A DNA stretch of 64,000 nt, from assembly GCA_014706295.1 (NCBI GenBank), contig JACSVZ010000025.1, positions 1,674,001 through 1,738,000 of the forward strand, given 5' to 3'. The notes under the pieces were generated by a model that did not search any database, had not been told where the DNA came from, and saw nothing but the letters and a program-made list of their open reading frames with translations. The translations under genes and the position numbers were made by a program. Origin of the DNA: Lycocorax pyrrhopterus obiensis (Eukaryota > Chordata > Aves > Passeriformes > Paradisaeidae). Every line of letters starts with the position of its first letter. Within the stretch, counting starts at the first letter, position 1. Positions 36,201 to 48,179 of this stretch are shown piece by piece.

Positions 36201-39200
36201 CTACAACTCTTCCTGATGTTCCCTCCAAATACCATAAATCAGCCTTGTTTCATGTAAACCCATAGGCTTCTCTTCTTCAGAGAGCCTGGTAAGACCTAAA
36301 TAATTGCTCAGACCTCAGGAAACCCGGACATTTTATAATCCTTAACCTTTCTCTCACCAGGTTATTCTGATCTCCAAGATCTAAGGTCTGTTTTTTTCTT
36401 ACGCACCTCCTCTATTCCTGCCGGTGTCCAGCTCAACTCCTGCTCCGTGGTTCCTGAAGTGCACATACAGATATTGATACAGATACAGAAAGCAGGAAAT
36501 TTAGGACAAGTAACTGAAAACAGACCTGATCACTGCCCAGTGACTGCTCAGACTGGAAGAGACCGAGGCTTTTGCTTATTGTTCTGCAACACTGCCTGCA
36601 ACACGAACACATATTATCCCCGCTTAATTTATAGTTAGGAAAACCAAAGGAGGAGACAGTCACAAAGCTCAATGTGGATTTTCTCACCATTTCTAACTCA
36701 CGAGTCCTCATCTCTACAAGTGAAGCCACCGAAGAACCTGGAGCTCTGCAGGAACTGCAGGATGAGGATGAGAAAAACCTTTAGGGAGGCTGCAGACAGG
36801 GTCCTCCTTCCAGCAAAAAAATAAGATGAGGGAGAACCAGACCACAGCAAGCTTTTCATATATAACCTGAGGTCGTCCAACACAGGGAATTCCAGATCCC
36901 TGATCTGAGACTCAGGGAGAAGCTATGGGCTCTGCAGAGCAGTTTGGTGGCCTATGGCTGTGTCCACATTCATCTGTTTAAGCTGATTAATTGATAGCAG
37001 CCTAAAGGGGTCCTGCTGTCCCAGAGCACCACTCAGCACAACACTCAGCTTCAAAGTTGCTCTTTTACTTAATGGAAAGGAGCTCTCAGCTTTATATCCC
37101 GAATTAAGAACAGCAGTGTCAAACAGCTCCCTCCCTCATCATCCCAGGATACTCACAGGCAACACAAGATGAAACTACACTGGGACAAAAGAAAAATCTT
37201 TTGGAGCCTGGAGTGCTTGTACCCAAACACATAAGGACTTCCTGAAAGATTTGGCTCTGGTACAGTAGAAAAGTGATGGGAATGCCCTCTTGATTGAGGT
37301 AAGAACCAGAGCTCTCTTTGGACAACGAAGAGGCAAAGGCACCCTGGCAGACACAGGCAGGGATGTCAGTCGAGGCAGGGCAGACACGGGTTTTTGTTAG
37401 CGAGAGTCGGAACCAAACAAAAACTCGCAGCCATCACTGCCAATTTCTAAATCACAATTAAATACAATAATAATAAAAAAGCTCTTGCCTGGACAGGAAT
37501 TATTTACAGAAGCGCCACAGCCAATTGCAGAGGTCAGCCCCCATGAGACAGGACTTTGCCAGCAGCCAAGAGCAAATGAAGCTGGGGTTTAACAGGCTGT
37601 GCCCCATCAGGGTGAGGAACCCAGTGACGTGTGGTGCCACGCCAAGAGACCCCACAGTGCTGCAGGCTCAAATCGGCTGCCTGGGAAGATGCTCCATGGG
37701 TTGCTGCTATCAGAATGCTGAGGATACCCAGACCCTTCTCAGGGATTTGTTTCTAATTGAGCCAGACCCCTAGAGAGGAGACTCCAGCACTGCCTGCAGA
37801 AAGGCTGGCAGCTGGGCACCTCTGCCTCTCGACACTCTGAGCTCCTGGTTTCTTAAACCAGCACTGGATGAAAAGAATAGGAACTTGTTAGAGATTGAGA
37901 AGGCAGAGAAGCAAAACCCTCCTCCAGACCCACCAAGCCAACAACTTTGTAAAGAGTTTAGATGTAGTGGATGGTCCTCCAGACAGAGCTCAGCTTGCAG
38001 AGGTCACCGAATCACAGAATAACCCGAGTTGGAACGGACCCACGAGGATCATCCAGTCCAACTCCTGCCCTGCACAGACACCCCAACAATCCCACCACGT
38101 GTCTGAGGGTGTTGCCCAAATGCTGCTGGAGCTCTGGCAGGGTCAGGGCCATGACCATTCCCTGGGGAACCTGTGTCAGTACCCAACCACCCTCTGGGGA
38201 AAGAACTTTTTCCTGATATCCAGCCTAAATGGATGAGATGCCTGAGTAAAGTTCAACCTGCTCCTGGCACGACCTGTTCAAACTTTACTTTGAAGCAATG
38301 AAGGCCAGAGCTGAGTAGGTTACCCTGCCTTCAGAAACAAGCTCATTCTCAAAATCAAACTTCAAGTTTCACGCATCTGCTGTGATCGGGATAAACATCA
38401 CTACACCACTCACAAAACCAGACTTTTAAGGAAAACCCAAACTGCAGCAGCCTGGATGGAAAAATTGAAATACCAAAAGTGGCTTGAACCCAAATTTTCA
38501 CCACTAGTGGTGAAAGGTTTGGTAACAGGTGAGACCACAGCAGTCCATTGTCTGCTTGGCCCCCAAATTTATACACTCAGCAAGAGGGAGGTAAGCAGGA
38601 ATTTGCCCCTGTGACAGCACTTGAAGCAGAGTGCAAGAATCAGGAAGATTTTTAACATCTTCCCAAGTCCTCCACAGTCAGAGAGCACTACAGGAAAAAA
38701 ATGTGTGTGCCCAATCTAGGATTTAATGCTCACAAATCTCCCTAAATGAGATTTAATGCTCAAGTTTCACAAATCTGTCCTCCTGCAATGAGTTCCTGAC
38801 CATCGACTGTTCCTGTCTCAACAAGAGAACCTACCAGCTCGCTCCCAGCTCCCTCTGGGAATCATTCTGCACCCATGGAATGAACAGTGGATGGCCCAGG
38901 TACACCAGAACGATCAGACCAGAGCATTATAAACAGACAACACGGCTGCAGAAGCCACTGGATTGTAAAGACACTCGTCCTGCATGTGCAAATCAAGGCA
39001 GATTCTTACCAGCACAACAGCGCTCTGCAAATGCCCCGGATGAGAGTGAATCCAAGAGGGTTCGTTCCACGTGACGCTCATAGCCCAGAAATGCTTCTCT
39101 GCCACAGCCCCACAAAGGATTGAAACAAATAAATCTGCTCTTTGTCACTGAAGAATTTATTTTTCCCAGCTATAAATGTCAATAGAAGGTTGCTCCCCCC

Positions 39201-42200
39201 TACCAGAGCACATGAGATCCTCCAGCGAGAAGCTGGGCTGCTGGGAAGGATTCAAGGAATGGCAAGAAACAGCCCAGCCTGGAAAACCTGGCATATCTGA
39301 ATCTATTTAAGCCAAGGGAAGAATGGGAGGTAACTTGAACACCTGCATATGTCACAGCCCAGGGAGTTAATGGGATGGGGAGCTGGGACTGAGATAAACT
39401 CAAGATAAAGATAAACCACATTCAAAAGAAATAGAAACTAAGAATCATGGAATTGGGTTGGAAGCAACCTTAAGGATCACCTCATTCCAACCCTTCTGCC
39501 ATGGGCAGGGACACCTTCAACTAGACCAGGTTGCTCCAAGCCCTGTCCAGCCTGGCCTTGGACACTTCCAAGGATCCAGGGGCAGCCACAGATTCTCTGG
39601 GAACCTGTGCCAGGGCCTCACCACCCCCACAGGGAAGATTTTTTCCCTAATATCCAATCTAGCCATGCCCTGTCACTGGGAAGACATTCCCACTTGCTCT
39701 GCCACTCCAGGCCCTTGTAGAAAGTCCCTCTCCATCTTGTCAGCTCAAACCAAAGTTGAAGGTGGATGGTTGGCTGGTTGCTATGAAATGCACCAATGCT
39801 CCATCATTTGAGATCTCTGAATTACAAAGCCACTCCACACAACGTTATTGGACCCAAGGATGGATATCCTGTAACGTCCAGCAGCTCACACTACATCACA
39901 GCAAGCATTGCTTCCGAGACAGCTTTGTTGGAGCAGCTTTTCCTGCCTTAAAAAACAACTCCATGCAAGATTTGCAAACAGATTGTTTACATCACAAAGC
40001 AGCTCAAACCACAGCCCCCTTACAAACAAGCCCTGCCATCATCACGTTAGTGTTGCTTAAAGCAAGAAATACCAACAGCTGATAGTCAGGTGTAATTTCC
40101 CATCCCTTTCCATTTCATGTGGGTTTGTGGCACTCCCAGCTATTCTTTGTGCCTGCATTCTTTCTGAGCACCGAACCAGCATCTTCAAGGTATTTATTTT
40201 CCTTTTGAAAAACAAATTACTTTTGTGGACAACCACAACCCAGCCAAAACCTCCAGTCACCCATCTGGGGGGAGGAGGAGTTCACTATGTACAGAAAACC
40301 CAACAACAGCAGAACTGGATTGGCAGTGATATTTGAGAATTCCTGCAGTCAGGAGTTAGGAGGTTGGAGCTGCTTCTCTTTGAATCAATGGGTTGGCATT
40401 GACTCTGGGAAAGGCAAAATAAAAGCAGAACTCACATTTCTGCAGTAGCTGAAGAAATGACATTTTAAAAATGCCCCCAAATTAGTTTTAACAGCAACTT
40501 CTAAGAAGGGATTTGTCTCTGCTGGGGAAAGGCTCTCCAGCTGCACCTGCAGCCAGAGGGTTTCCAGCCCTGAAACGCTCTCTCAGCCCAACTGAGCAAT
40601 GTGCCATCAGGAGGATGAGTCTTTTATTCCACCTTCCAAAGATGCAAGCAATAGAAGTGGAAATTCTCCCATGGGTTTAAAAAAAAGGCCTAAAATCTGG
40701 TATTGAAGAAACAACTGGAACCCATTATTTCAAGAACATTCCTTTAAAACAAAACAAGCCTGAAAATGCCCCTTGACTCGCACAGCTCTGACTGCAACAC
40801 CCGAGCTCACGTGAGCTTTCCCAGAACATCCCCCGTCACTGCAGCCACCTGGGATGGCTGGAAGAGGATGGAACGATGAAGTTCCAGCACACCTATGGAA
40901 TATATTCCACGTACCCTGTGGACTGTAGTCTCCAAGCTGTATGGCCTTCACACAACAGCTTCACAGCATAAGGCAAGGGTTCATTTTCCCATGCTCAAAT
41001 TCCCAGCAAACCTCCTGCTGCCTGGTTGAAACAGCATCACCCAGTGCCGGGCACAGGATCCCAGCAAGGCTGGAAAGGGTTTGGCCAAATACTCCATGAC
41101 CTGCCTTAAAACCCTGGCTCTAAGGTCAAACCCAAAAACTAAAAAGCTCTCCATGTGCTGCTGTGGGAAGGTGATGAGTTTCAGGACAGACAAACCAGGT
41201 TAAATCTGTGCTCAGGAACACGGGGAATAGGAAAGGACTGGATGAAAAGAACAGAGAGTGTCACTGAACAAACAAGGATTACGGATAGAACGTGACTTGT
41301 CGGGATGAGGATGCTGTGGTGCACAAGACAGCTTTGCTGGGAATGCAACAGGCAGAAACCAAGATGTTCCATTCCTCCTGCAGCTCCCAACCGTGGAGCT
41401 CCTCAAGCCACCTACCTTCAGAACCACCAAGTCAGAATAAAGGTCTCTTTCCAAAGGAAAAGCTGCTGGAATGGTTACATGTGAATCCCTAAATTTGAAA
41501 CAGACCCTTCCAGGGCGGCTCCAACCTGACAGCGGCCTCGTTCCAGCTGCTGATGTGCAGAAAAGCACATGCAGATGGTGGGAGATGGGCAAAAATCTGC
41601 ATTGGGACCTTTCTGCACACCCTGTTTGAATTAAGAGAGAATGCATCCATGCCATAGAACTGGGAAACCCTCTGCTCACAAGCTGATTTGTTCCTTTCCA
41701 GCTCAACTGGCGGTCGAGAGTCAAGATTTGGCTCTGTCCGGGGAATGCAGGTGTTCCGAAGGAAAGCAGTACTGCGTCCTTATCTAAAATTCATTTATAA
41801 AACCAGCTGAACCCGGAATGTTTGGAGCACCATTCATTATCCAGCAGCAAAGCCTCATGCTTCTGTCCCCTGATGGGCATTAAGTATCCTACAAAATCAT
41901 GGAAACACTGAATGTTTTGGGTAATAAATGGAACAACGCAGCTGTGTGCTCCTTCATCACCACCTCCCCAGTCCCGGTTTCAGTGTGGAGGATTCCGAAG
42001 TGCCTGTGCCCTCCTCTTGTTCCCACAGCCATGACAGTCCTTCTGCTCTGTCTCAGAGAGGAATCCACTCATGACCCCTCCACATCCAGAAGTGACTTCT
42101 GTTTGTGGTGGACCATCAAAACATCAAGCAGCCAATCCTGCCTGGAATCCTACAAAAACTAGGATTTTAGGGTTGGCAACAGCTACCACAACTATCTCCA

Positions 42201-44997
42201 TAATCCCCGTAACAAGGGAAATTCTTGGCACCCAGGAGAACTTCCAGCTTTCAACAAGCACTCATTTCCCAGCAATTCCAGGCCAAAACCCACTGAGAGC
42301 CCAAAGGCTTTGGAAAAGCCACATTTTTGCTGCTCCAGATGACCGTGCTGAGGAAGGTCCCCACTGGGCATTACAGTGTTGAAGGAGAGCCCACCCCGAT
42401 GTACTGCAATCTAGAAACATCCAACAGGTCTGTCAGGAGCTGCTCTTGGTGATAAATATCAGCCTTCAGCTCTTTTGCTGCTGTTTGACGGGTGCTTTTT
42501 TCCAAGTTTGAACATTTCAGGGGCAAAGATGTGTTCAAGGTTCATTTCTGAAGGGAAAGTGGGAGAATCCTCAGCTTGCAAGGAGCTCAAACTGCTGGGA
42601 GTCACCAAAATGCTCCCGCAATCAGCTCCATCCAACAGCACTGTCCAAACCCAAACAGCCAGTTCTGGGCTGTTCTAACAGCGAGATGACTCCTCACAAC
42701 CTGACAGCATCCCCCAAAACTGGGGCTGGGGGCCTCAACAGTCACTGCACTGAGTCCCATCACAGCCCAAAACCATCGGACAAAGCCAAACCCCCTCCAG
42801 GAACTCTTCCATCATGCATCTGCCGCTGGCAAAGCCCACGGGTTTGCAGAAGAGCTGATTCAAGCAACAAGCACCTTGAAAGCCACCAGGAGAACAAGAG
42901 ACTCCAAGAGGGTTCGCAGTGCAGCAACGTTCCTCTCCAAAAATATTTGGATGTGCTCAAGGGAAAAAGAGCCCTGAGCAGCAAATACACAGATGTGAGG
43001 AAAACACATTGAGAAACCAAAACTTCTCTAGAAAGTGGGTTTGTTTTGAGTATCTATTTCCAGAGAGGCTGTTCTAATCAATGGAGATCACAGTGGAAAT
43101 CCCTCACTTACTCCCAGGCATTCCTGATGCTGCAGCATCCCTTATTCCATGGATTTTGCCAATTAAAGGCAGCCCAGGTGTACACACCTGGATGGCTGCA
43201 GGCCAGCTGGGCTAGCACAGGTGTATTTAAGGGATGGGAAGACGAAGGGAGAAACAACCCCCTGGGCCCCAGCAACAACAACACGTTCATTTTGCACTCC
43301 ATCAGCACTTGGAGTGGCTGCAGGGGCCTAATGGGCCAGGAAAGGAGAAATCAGAGCCAGAGGGAGATCAGAGCGTGTAATTCACCCTCCCAAACATCAT
43401 CCACATTTACAACCTCAAACCCTGCAGCGATTTCCACACCACCCAAACATCTCCTCTCTGTAAAAGCAGGATGCACGGAGTGACTGCTCCCAAACCAGGC
43501 ACCAAACCCAGCCCTTTTTTCCCAGGGAATGATGGAACTGGAAAGACCCCTCTGCCAAATACAGCCCACGGGGCTGATTATCAGTTACTCAAGAGGTCTG
43601 TGAAGCCACAGCACGTTCCTGTTGAGCCAGGGAAGCCATCGGATTCTACAAAACAACTCCACAGCAAAGGACAGAGCCAGGAGTGCAAGAGCAACCAGTG
43701 CCACCCCTTGTTACTGGGGGAACTGGGAGCCCCGTTTTCCCAAGGGGGCTACGGGGAGCAGCCAGTGCCAGCTCCTCATGGACAGAGGATGCTGGAGGAC
43801 AGGTGAGGGGACAGAGTCAACCACGGCACCCACAACACTCGGAGCCAAAGAAGGAAATCCAGGGGATGTGGTGGTCCAAAAACCCTGGGGAAGGTTCCTG
43901 CTGGGGCTGTCCCCATGAGGAGACACAAACAACTTGGATGCTGTGTCCGTCCCCACTCAGGACCACGGGATGCTGCCACAGCCCACCCACACGAGAGGAA
44001 CTGAACCCATGGGACACGTCCCAAAGGTGCTGCTGGAGGCTACGGGTGCAAGGGAGGAACCCAGAGGACGTGGCACCCGGGAGACACCACGGGAACCGCG
44101 GGGAACCAGGGAGCTGAGCCGGCGAATGGGATACCCTGCACCCAGGGCAAGGGCTGGGCTCAGTCCTGGGAACAACCATGCCAAGGCCAGAGAATACTCC
44201 AGAAAACTGCAGCATGCAGTCCCCGAAAGGCCAAGCCCTGGGGACACGGCGCCCCCAAACCCAGGGCCAAAGGACAGGCTGAGCCAGGAAGATGCCCACA
44301 GCCAGCGCCAAAGGACGCTCAGGACAGATCCTGAAGGGACTGAACTCCTGGGACACGGTGCCCCAGACGCAGCACCAAAGAATGCTCAGGAGAACGCCTC
44401 TCCGGGGAAGCGACCAGACTGCCCCGGGAGCTGACCCACCCACGGGCGGGCGGCCGAGCACTGGGACCCCCGGCCCGCCCTCCCGTCCCGGGCCGCGCCG
44501 CCGCCCCCCCAGGGTACCTTGATGCGCTCCCGGCACTGGGACGGGGTGCGCTCGTAGCCCAGCTCGGCCAGGGCGCGGGAGACGCGCTCGTACATGGCGG
44601 GCCCGGGCGCTTTGCTGCCGAACACGGTGCCCGCACCCTCCAGCTGCTGGTACCGCGCCTCCACCAGCCGCTCATTGCCCCACACGGCGATCAGCGCGTT
44701 GGTCTCCGCCGGCGTCCAGGACATCCCGCGGCAGGCGGCGGCCGCGGCGGCGGCGGCGGCGCCGCCAGGCGAGAAGGAGACGGAGGGCGAGGCCCCGCCG
44801 CGGGCGCCCAGAGCGGCCCCGCCGGCCGCCGGCCCCGCACCCAGCGGGGAGGCGCCGCTGGGCGTGGAGGGGTCGGACAGGCTGGGGTTGCCGTCGCTGA
44901 GCGCGCCCGGTGAGCCCGGCGACAGCACCTCCATCTTGGGGACGCGGAGCGGTGGCTCGGCCGGCGGGAGCTGCGAGGAGCCGCAGGGCGCCGCCAT
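24205..44997 (-). CDS. MSANTD2: MSANTD2, Myb/SANT-like DNA-binding domain protein 2
   Basis: MSANTD2 is a putative nuclear protein of poorly known function. Minus-strand coding exons are 44518-44997, 33446-33704, 31713-31773 and 24205-25057. Junction phases are 0, 1 and 2, and the model gives 550 residues (human about 559). The start [10 protein letters not shown] matches the human N-terminus; an in-frame upstream ATG at 45147 was not used. Residues 1-90 are Ser/Pro/Gly-rich with a polyalanine run at about 80-88. The SANT-like domain spans about 91-185 across the exon 1/2 junction ([20 protein letters not shown], then [20 protein letters not shown]). Exon 3 encodes a short basic segment ([13 protein letters not shown]). 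Exon 4 encodes a highly conserved C-terminal region of about 280 residues ([17 protein letters not shown], ending YPLKFNN) with no function I can assign. Introns are about 10.8, 1.7 and 6.7 kb and contain CR1 fragments. Confidence 0.97.
25058..28200. other. MSANTD2 intron 3, 3' part: nothing recognised
   Basis: Unique, moderately A/T-rich intronic sequence. No exon with protein similarity, RNA gene or tandem array was found; the short frames look random. Confidence 0.5.
28222..28618 (-). mobile_element. CR1 LINE 3' fragment, minus orientation
   Basis: The plus strand reads GGGACCTTAAAAGCTCATCT, then CCTGCCATGGGCAGGGACAC and CCATCCAACCTGGCCTTGAA. This is the reverse complement of the conserved avian CR1 3' end. 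The element is 5'-truncated, as most CR1 copies are. It has a closely matching inverted partner at 29275-30040. Confidence 0.92.
29275..30040 (+). mobile_element. CR1 LINE 3' fragment, plus orientation
   Basis: It begins in CR1 reverse-transcriptase C-terminal sequence (GGTGTAACAAGGCCAAG, GTGCTGCACCTGGGTCGGGG), continues through CTGGAGAAGACAAGGCTC, and ends with the CR1 3' end (GGTCCCTTCCAACTCAAACC, ATTCTAGGATTCTG). It has no intact reading frame. A 111-base stretch (29802-29912) is exactly complementary to 28331-28441 of the neighbouring copy. Confidence 0.94.
30041..31712. other. MSANTD2 intron 3, 5' part: nothing recognised
   Basis: A/T-rich intronic sequence with a T-rich stretch near 30860-30970; no exon or RNA gene seen. 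Confidence 0.5.
31774..33445. other. MSANTD2 intron 2: nothing recognised
   Basis: Contains a T-run (about 31829-31844) near the exon 3 end; otherwise unique sequence without a supportable feature. Confidence 0.5.
33705..38005. other. MSANTD2 intron 1, 3' part: nothing recognised
   Basis: Unique intronic sequence of ordinary composition. Only short random frames are seen; no exon, RNA gene or tandem repeat. Confidence 0.5.
38008..38235 (-). mobile_element. CR1 LINE 3' fragment, minus orientation
   Basis: The plus strand reads GAATCACAGAATAACCCGAG, TTGGAACGGACC, GATCATCCAGTCCAACTCCTG, then TTTTTCCTGATATCCAGCCT. This is the reverse complement of a CR1 3' end of a different subfamily from the 28-30-kb pair. 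It lies in MSANTD2 intron 1. Confidence 0.88.
39441..39750 (-). mobile_element. CR1 LINE 3' fragment, minus orientation
   Basis: The plus strand reads AGAATCATGGAATTGGGTTG, CTGCCATGGGCAGGGACACC and CTAGACCAGGTTGCTCCAAG, the reverse complement of the CR1 3' end including the terminal ATTCT-type motif. It lies in MSANTD2 intron 1. Confidence 0.92.
39751..44517. other. MSANTD2 intron 1, 5' part: no gene seen
   Basis: Mostly unique sequence. The last kilobase (about 43940-44420) is GC-rich and contains weak tandem similarity around GGGACACGGYGCCCC-like segments. No exon was found on either strand. Confidence 0.45.
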
Positions 44998-45240
44998 GAT
45001 GGGGGTGCGCACCGAGCGGGCGGAAGTGACGTATCGCTCCGGAGGCGGAGCTTCCGGCAGCGCCGGGGCGGGGCGCATAGTGAGGGGCGGTGCAAGAGGG
45101 GGCGTGTCTATGACGCAAGAGGGGCGTGGCCACGGGGACGCGGCCACGGGAAGAGCGGAGGGCGGCTGACGGACTGGGGGCGTGGCTTGCAGGAAAGGGG
45201 CGTGGTCAGAGGCGGGGCGGGGCCCAACGAGGGGTGGATC
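44400..45240. promoter_or_regulatory. MSANTD2: CpG island at the MSANTD2 promoter and first exon
   Basis: CpG-dense sequence covers exon 1 and about 240 bases upstream of the start codon (44997). Several GGGGCGTGGC/GGGCGTGG GC-box-like motifs occur upstream at about 45106-45300. No TATA box was found. Confidence 0.75.
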
Positions 45241-45399
45241 ATGGGCGTGGTCCTAAATGGGCGTGGCCAATGTGATTGCGCATTGGGTGGGCGTGGTCTA
45301 TGGTGGGCGGGGGCCCACCCGGGCAGGGTCCCCCCACCCCCGACCCTCCAACCCGTCCCTCCCATCGCCCGGGATTTGCCTTGTCCTGAGGACCCCAAA

Positions 45400-45590
45400 T
45401 GTGGGGCCGAACATCCCAAACGTGAGGTTTAGCACCCCCAGCCTTGGGGCTCAGCATTCCCGTCGTACCGGAGCTGAGTTCGCCCCTCTGGGCCGAGCAC
45501 TTCCCCCCGGGCTGAGCACCCCCTATCCCCGGTGTCGAGCACCCCTGGAGTCTGGGGCTTGAGCACTCCCGAACGTCGTTATTGAGCATC
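45400..45590. repeat. Degenerate GAGCACCCCC-type repeat upstream of MSANTD2
   Basis: Six or seven degenerate units of 22-30 bases (GCTGAGCACCCCCTA, GCCGAGCACTTCCCCC and similar). Confidence 0.6.
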
Positions 45591-45669
45591 CCCCAGGGAC
45601 TGAGTTCGGGGGGGCGGGGACCCCTCTTTTCCCACCGCTTCCTGCCCCGGCGCTGGTGTCTCCGAAACC

Positions 45670-46085
45670 CCGGGACCCCAATTAACGGTGACCGTGATTG
45701 ATGAGCCAGGGCGCAGCTCGCGGGGGGTGGGGGGGACACCCCAGCTGCGCCCCAACTCTTCGTTAAGCCAAGACTAACGAGCGACGGGGAGATTCCGCCT
45801 CTCCAGACCCCCTTAAAAGCCCCCCCCCCCCCAAGGGGGGTGGTTAGAGAGGTCCTATGGGACCCTCGCCCCGGTTGGTTAATTAAACGCTTTAATTAGG
45901 GCCGTGTTGGTTAAACAAATGGGGGAGGGAGGGGGGAAGGATGGAAGGGGACATCCTCCTGCCTCTGTCTGTCCCTGCCCCTGCCGTCCCTGCCCGCAGC
46001 ACGGCGCGAAGCGATCAGCAGTGTAATTATACCCCTCTAATTAGCGGGATTAGGGGCTAGCGGCGGCGCGAGGCTGCGGATGTGG
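45670..46085. promoter_or_regulatory. Homeodomain-site-rich block, candidate conserved element 1
   Basis: Between two tandem arrays, this block has CCAATTAACGG, GTGATTGATGAG, GGTTAATTAAACGCTTTAATTAGG and TGTAATTATACCCCTCTAATTAGCGGGATTAG. Clustered TAATTA/TAAT/GATTA sites are typical of developmental enhancers. The role is inferred; conservation was not tested. Confidence 0.4.
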
Positions 46086-46184
46086 GGGGGAGCGTTAGCC
46101 CCGCACTCCATCCCCCACCCCGACCGCGCGGGGGGCGCGGGGCCGGCGGGCTCTTTGTCACCGCTGCTGTCCCCAGGGAGTGTT

Positions 46185-46880
46185 CACAACGGACGTCCCC
46201 AATGCCTGTGTCCTCAAAGGGATGTCCCCACCGCTGATGTGTCCCCAAAGGGATGTCCCTGCTGCCACCACATCCCCGAGGGTGTGATGAGCCAGCGTGC
46301 CCCCAAGGGGATGTCCCAAAGTCAGTCCTGCGGCGTGTCCCCAGATGGGTGCATCTGCCCCCGGCGTGTCCTCAAAGGGATGTCCCTGGTGCCACCACAT
46401 CCCCAAGGGCGCTCCCTGCTGCCAGCATGCCCACCCACTGTCACCGCTGTGACATGCCCTCAAACGGACATACCCCCGGCTGGTGTGTTCCCAGAGGGAT
46501 GTTCCCGCTGCCAGCATGTCCCCAAAGGGATGTCCCCAGTGTCAGCCCCACGTCATGTCCCCAGAATGATGTGTCTGCCACCACCATGTCCCAAAACAGA
46601 AGTCCCCACTGCTGGTGTGACCCCAAGGGGGTGTCTCTGCTGCCACCATGTCCCCAAAGGTATGTACCCACTTCCCTGGAGTGTCCTCAAAGGGGTGCCC
46701 CCACTGATGTGCCCCCCCTGCCACTCCTGTGGCATGTCCACAAAGGATGTCTCCACAGCCAGCCCTGCTCGGTGTCCCCATAGGGCTGCACCCACCGCCG
46801 GCCATTCCGTTTGTCCTTGGGGACAGGGTCTCAAGAGAGGTGTCCCCACTGCTGGCGTGTCCTCATACTGCCACACCAGC
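46185..46880. repeat. GGGATGTCCCCRCTGCYG minisatellite
   Basis: About 700 bases of degenerate units of 25-45 bases with the cores TGTCCCCAAAGGGATGTCCC and CTGCTGCCACCATGTCCC. It produces long Cys/Pro-rich plus-strand and Trp/Gly/His-rich minus-strand frames, neither supported as a gene. Confidence 0.92.
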
Positions 46881-46984
46881 TGCCAGTGTCCCCGCGGCTG
46901 CAGACCCCAAGCCCCCCAGAGCTGGCCAGACCACAATTAGAGGCCCAGGGAGGAAAGGGGGGGGAGGGGGGGGAGGGGAGGGGG

Positions 46985-47110
46985 GGGGCGGGCCTGATGC
47001 AAATGAGGGTGGCGGTTAATTAGGGCCTGAACACTCATTACGGCCGAGAGCAGCTGATTGCGATGCAGCTCCGAGTCCCGGCAGCGCCATTTGACCGCGC
47101 GCTAATGACA
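46985..47110. promoter_or_regulatory. POU/homeodomain block, candidate conserved element 2
   Basis: A perfect octamer ATGCAAAT at 46997-47004 is followed within 15 bases by GGTTAATTAGGG, then CTCATTACGG and CGCTAATGACAC. The spacing and content resemble a neural enhancer core. Inference only. Confidence 0.4.
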
Positions 47111-47214
47111 CGGGGGTGGGGGGCGAGGGGTGTGCGGGGGGACATCATGGGGCCCCCCCCAGCCCATGTCACCCGCATCACCTCCGCAGCCACTCCTGGA
47201 AGGAGCCGGGCCCG

Positions 47215-47655
47215 CGCTCAGCCCGGCTCAGTCCACCCCTGCCATGAGCTGGGACTGCGCTCAGCCACGGCTCATCCCTGCCATGAGTTGTGGCAGTTCT
47301 CAGTCAAGACCGCCCCGTGCAATGAGTTGTGGCAGTTCGCAGCTTGGCTCACCTGTGAAACGAACTGTGCATGTCCTCAGCCAGGGATCACCCATGAACT
47401 GTGCATGTCCTCAGCCAGGGGTCACCCACGCGATGAGTTGTGGCCGTTCTCAACTGAGACTCACCTGTGCAACGACTTGTGACCGTTCTCAGACAAGGCT
47501 TATCCGTGCGACGAATTGTGTCTGTTTTTCAGCCAAGACTCACCCGTGCAATGAGTTATGGGTGTTCTCAGCCAGGGGTCACCCGCGACATGAGTTGTGG
47601 CCGTTCTCAGTCAGGGCTCACCCATGCAATGAGTTGTGGCCGTTCTCAGCTTCTG
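47215..47655. repeat. ATGAGTTGTGGCNGTTCTCAG minisatellite
   Basis: About ten units of 35-55 bases with the core TGCAATGAGTTGTGGCCGTT and CTCAGYCARGGYTCACC. Plus-strand frames read as repeated SCGRSQ-like peptides. Confidence 0.93.
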
Positions 47656-47734
47656 GGGGTGTGCGGACGGCAGGACAAGCAGCTTGGGGAAGCAGCGGGG
47701 AAACACCCCCCTGGTCCCCAACACTCCCCCGCCG

Positions 47735-48000
47735 TCTCGTTCCAGTCAACCTTCCAATTCAACAGACGTAATTAAAAGTCCGCCAAAAAGCCGAGCGGAC
47801 AAGTCATTAGACCCAGAGCAGTGTGTTCTGCAATTTACTGACCTGCTTGTAATTAACCTCCTGCCGCCAAAATACGCTGCTGAAAAGAAGTATAAACTTA
47901 TTAGTGGCGACGGTGGCTAATTAAAGCGAAAGCTGTAATTATCCCGAGATGTGGCCGCAGGCAGGAAACTGATGAAAGGAGAGAAAAGACGCTCGATGCA
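47735..48000. promoter_or_regulatory. TAATTA-rich block, candidate conserved element 3
   Basis: Dense homeodomain-type sites: ACGTAATTAAAAG, GTCATTAGACC, CTTGTAATTAACC, CTTATTAGTGG, GGCTAATTAAAGC and CTGTAATTATCC. The block is non-repetitive and sits among repeat arrays, as a constrained element would. Inference. Confidence 0.45.
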
Positions 48001-48179
48001 ATATTCGGAAGGACGCGGGGATGCCGAGCGAGGCAGCGCCCTGCTGCCGCGCGCCGGTGCCCATCAGCATCCTGAGCGCCTGCATCCCGATCCAGCTGCC
48101 CTGCCCGCTGCACAAAGGGGACCCAGGCGGGCTAATTCGGCGCGGGGGCAACCGGCACGCCTCCCTCTTTGTCTCCCTT

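Noticed and set aside
44998..45147. Upstream in-frame ATG extending MSANTD2 by 50 residues
   Set aside because: The conserved family start is MAAPCGS at 44997, and the upstream part has no similarity and lies in the CpG promoter.
46080..46940. Plus-strand open frame of 286 residues, Cys/Pro-rich, resembling a repeat protein
   Set aside because: It follows the GGGATGTCCCC minisatellite throughout, and the unit drifts at the DNA level without codon-position bias.
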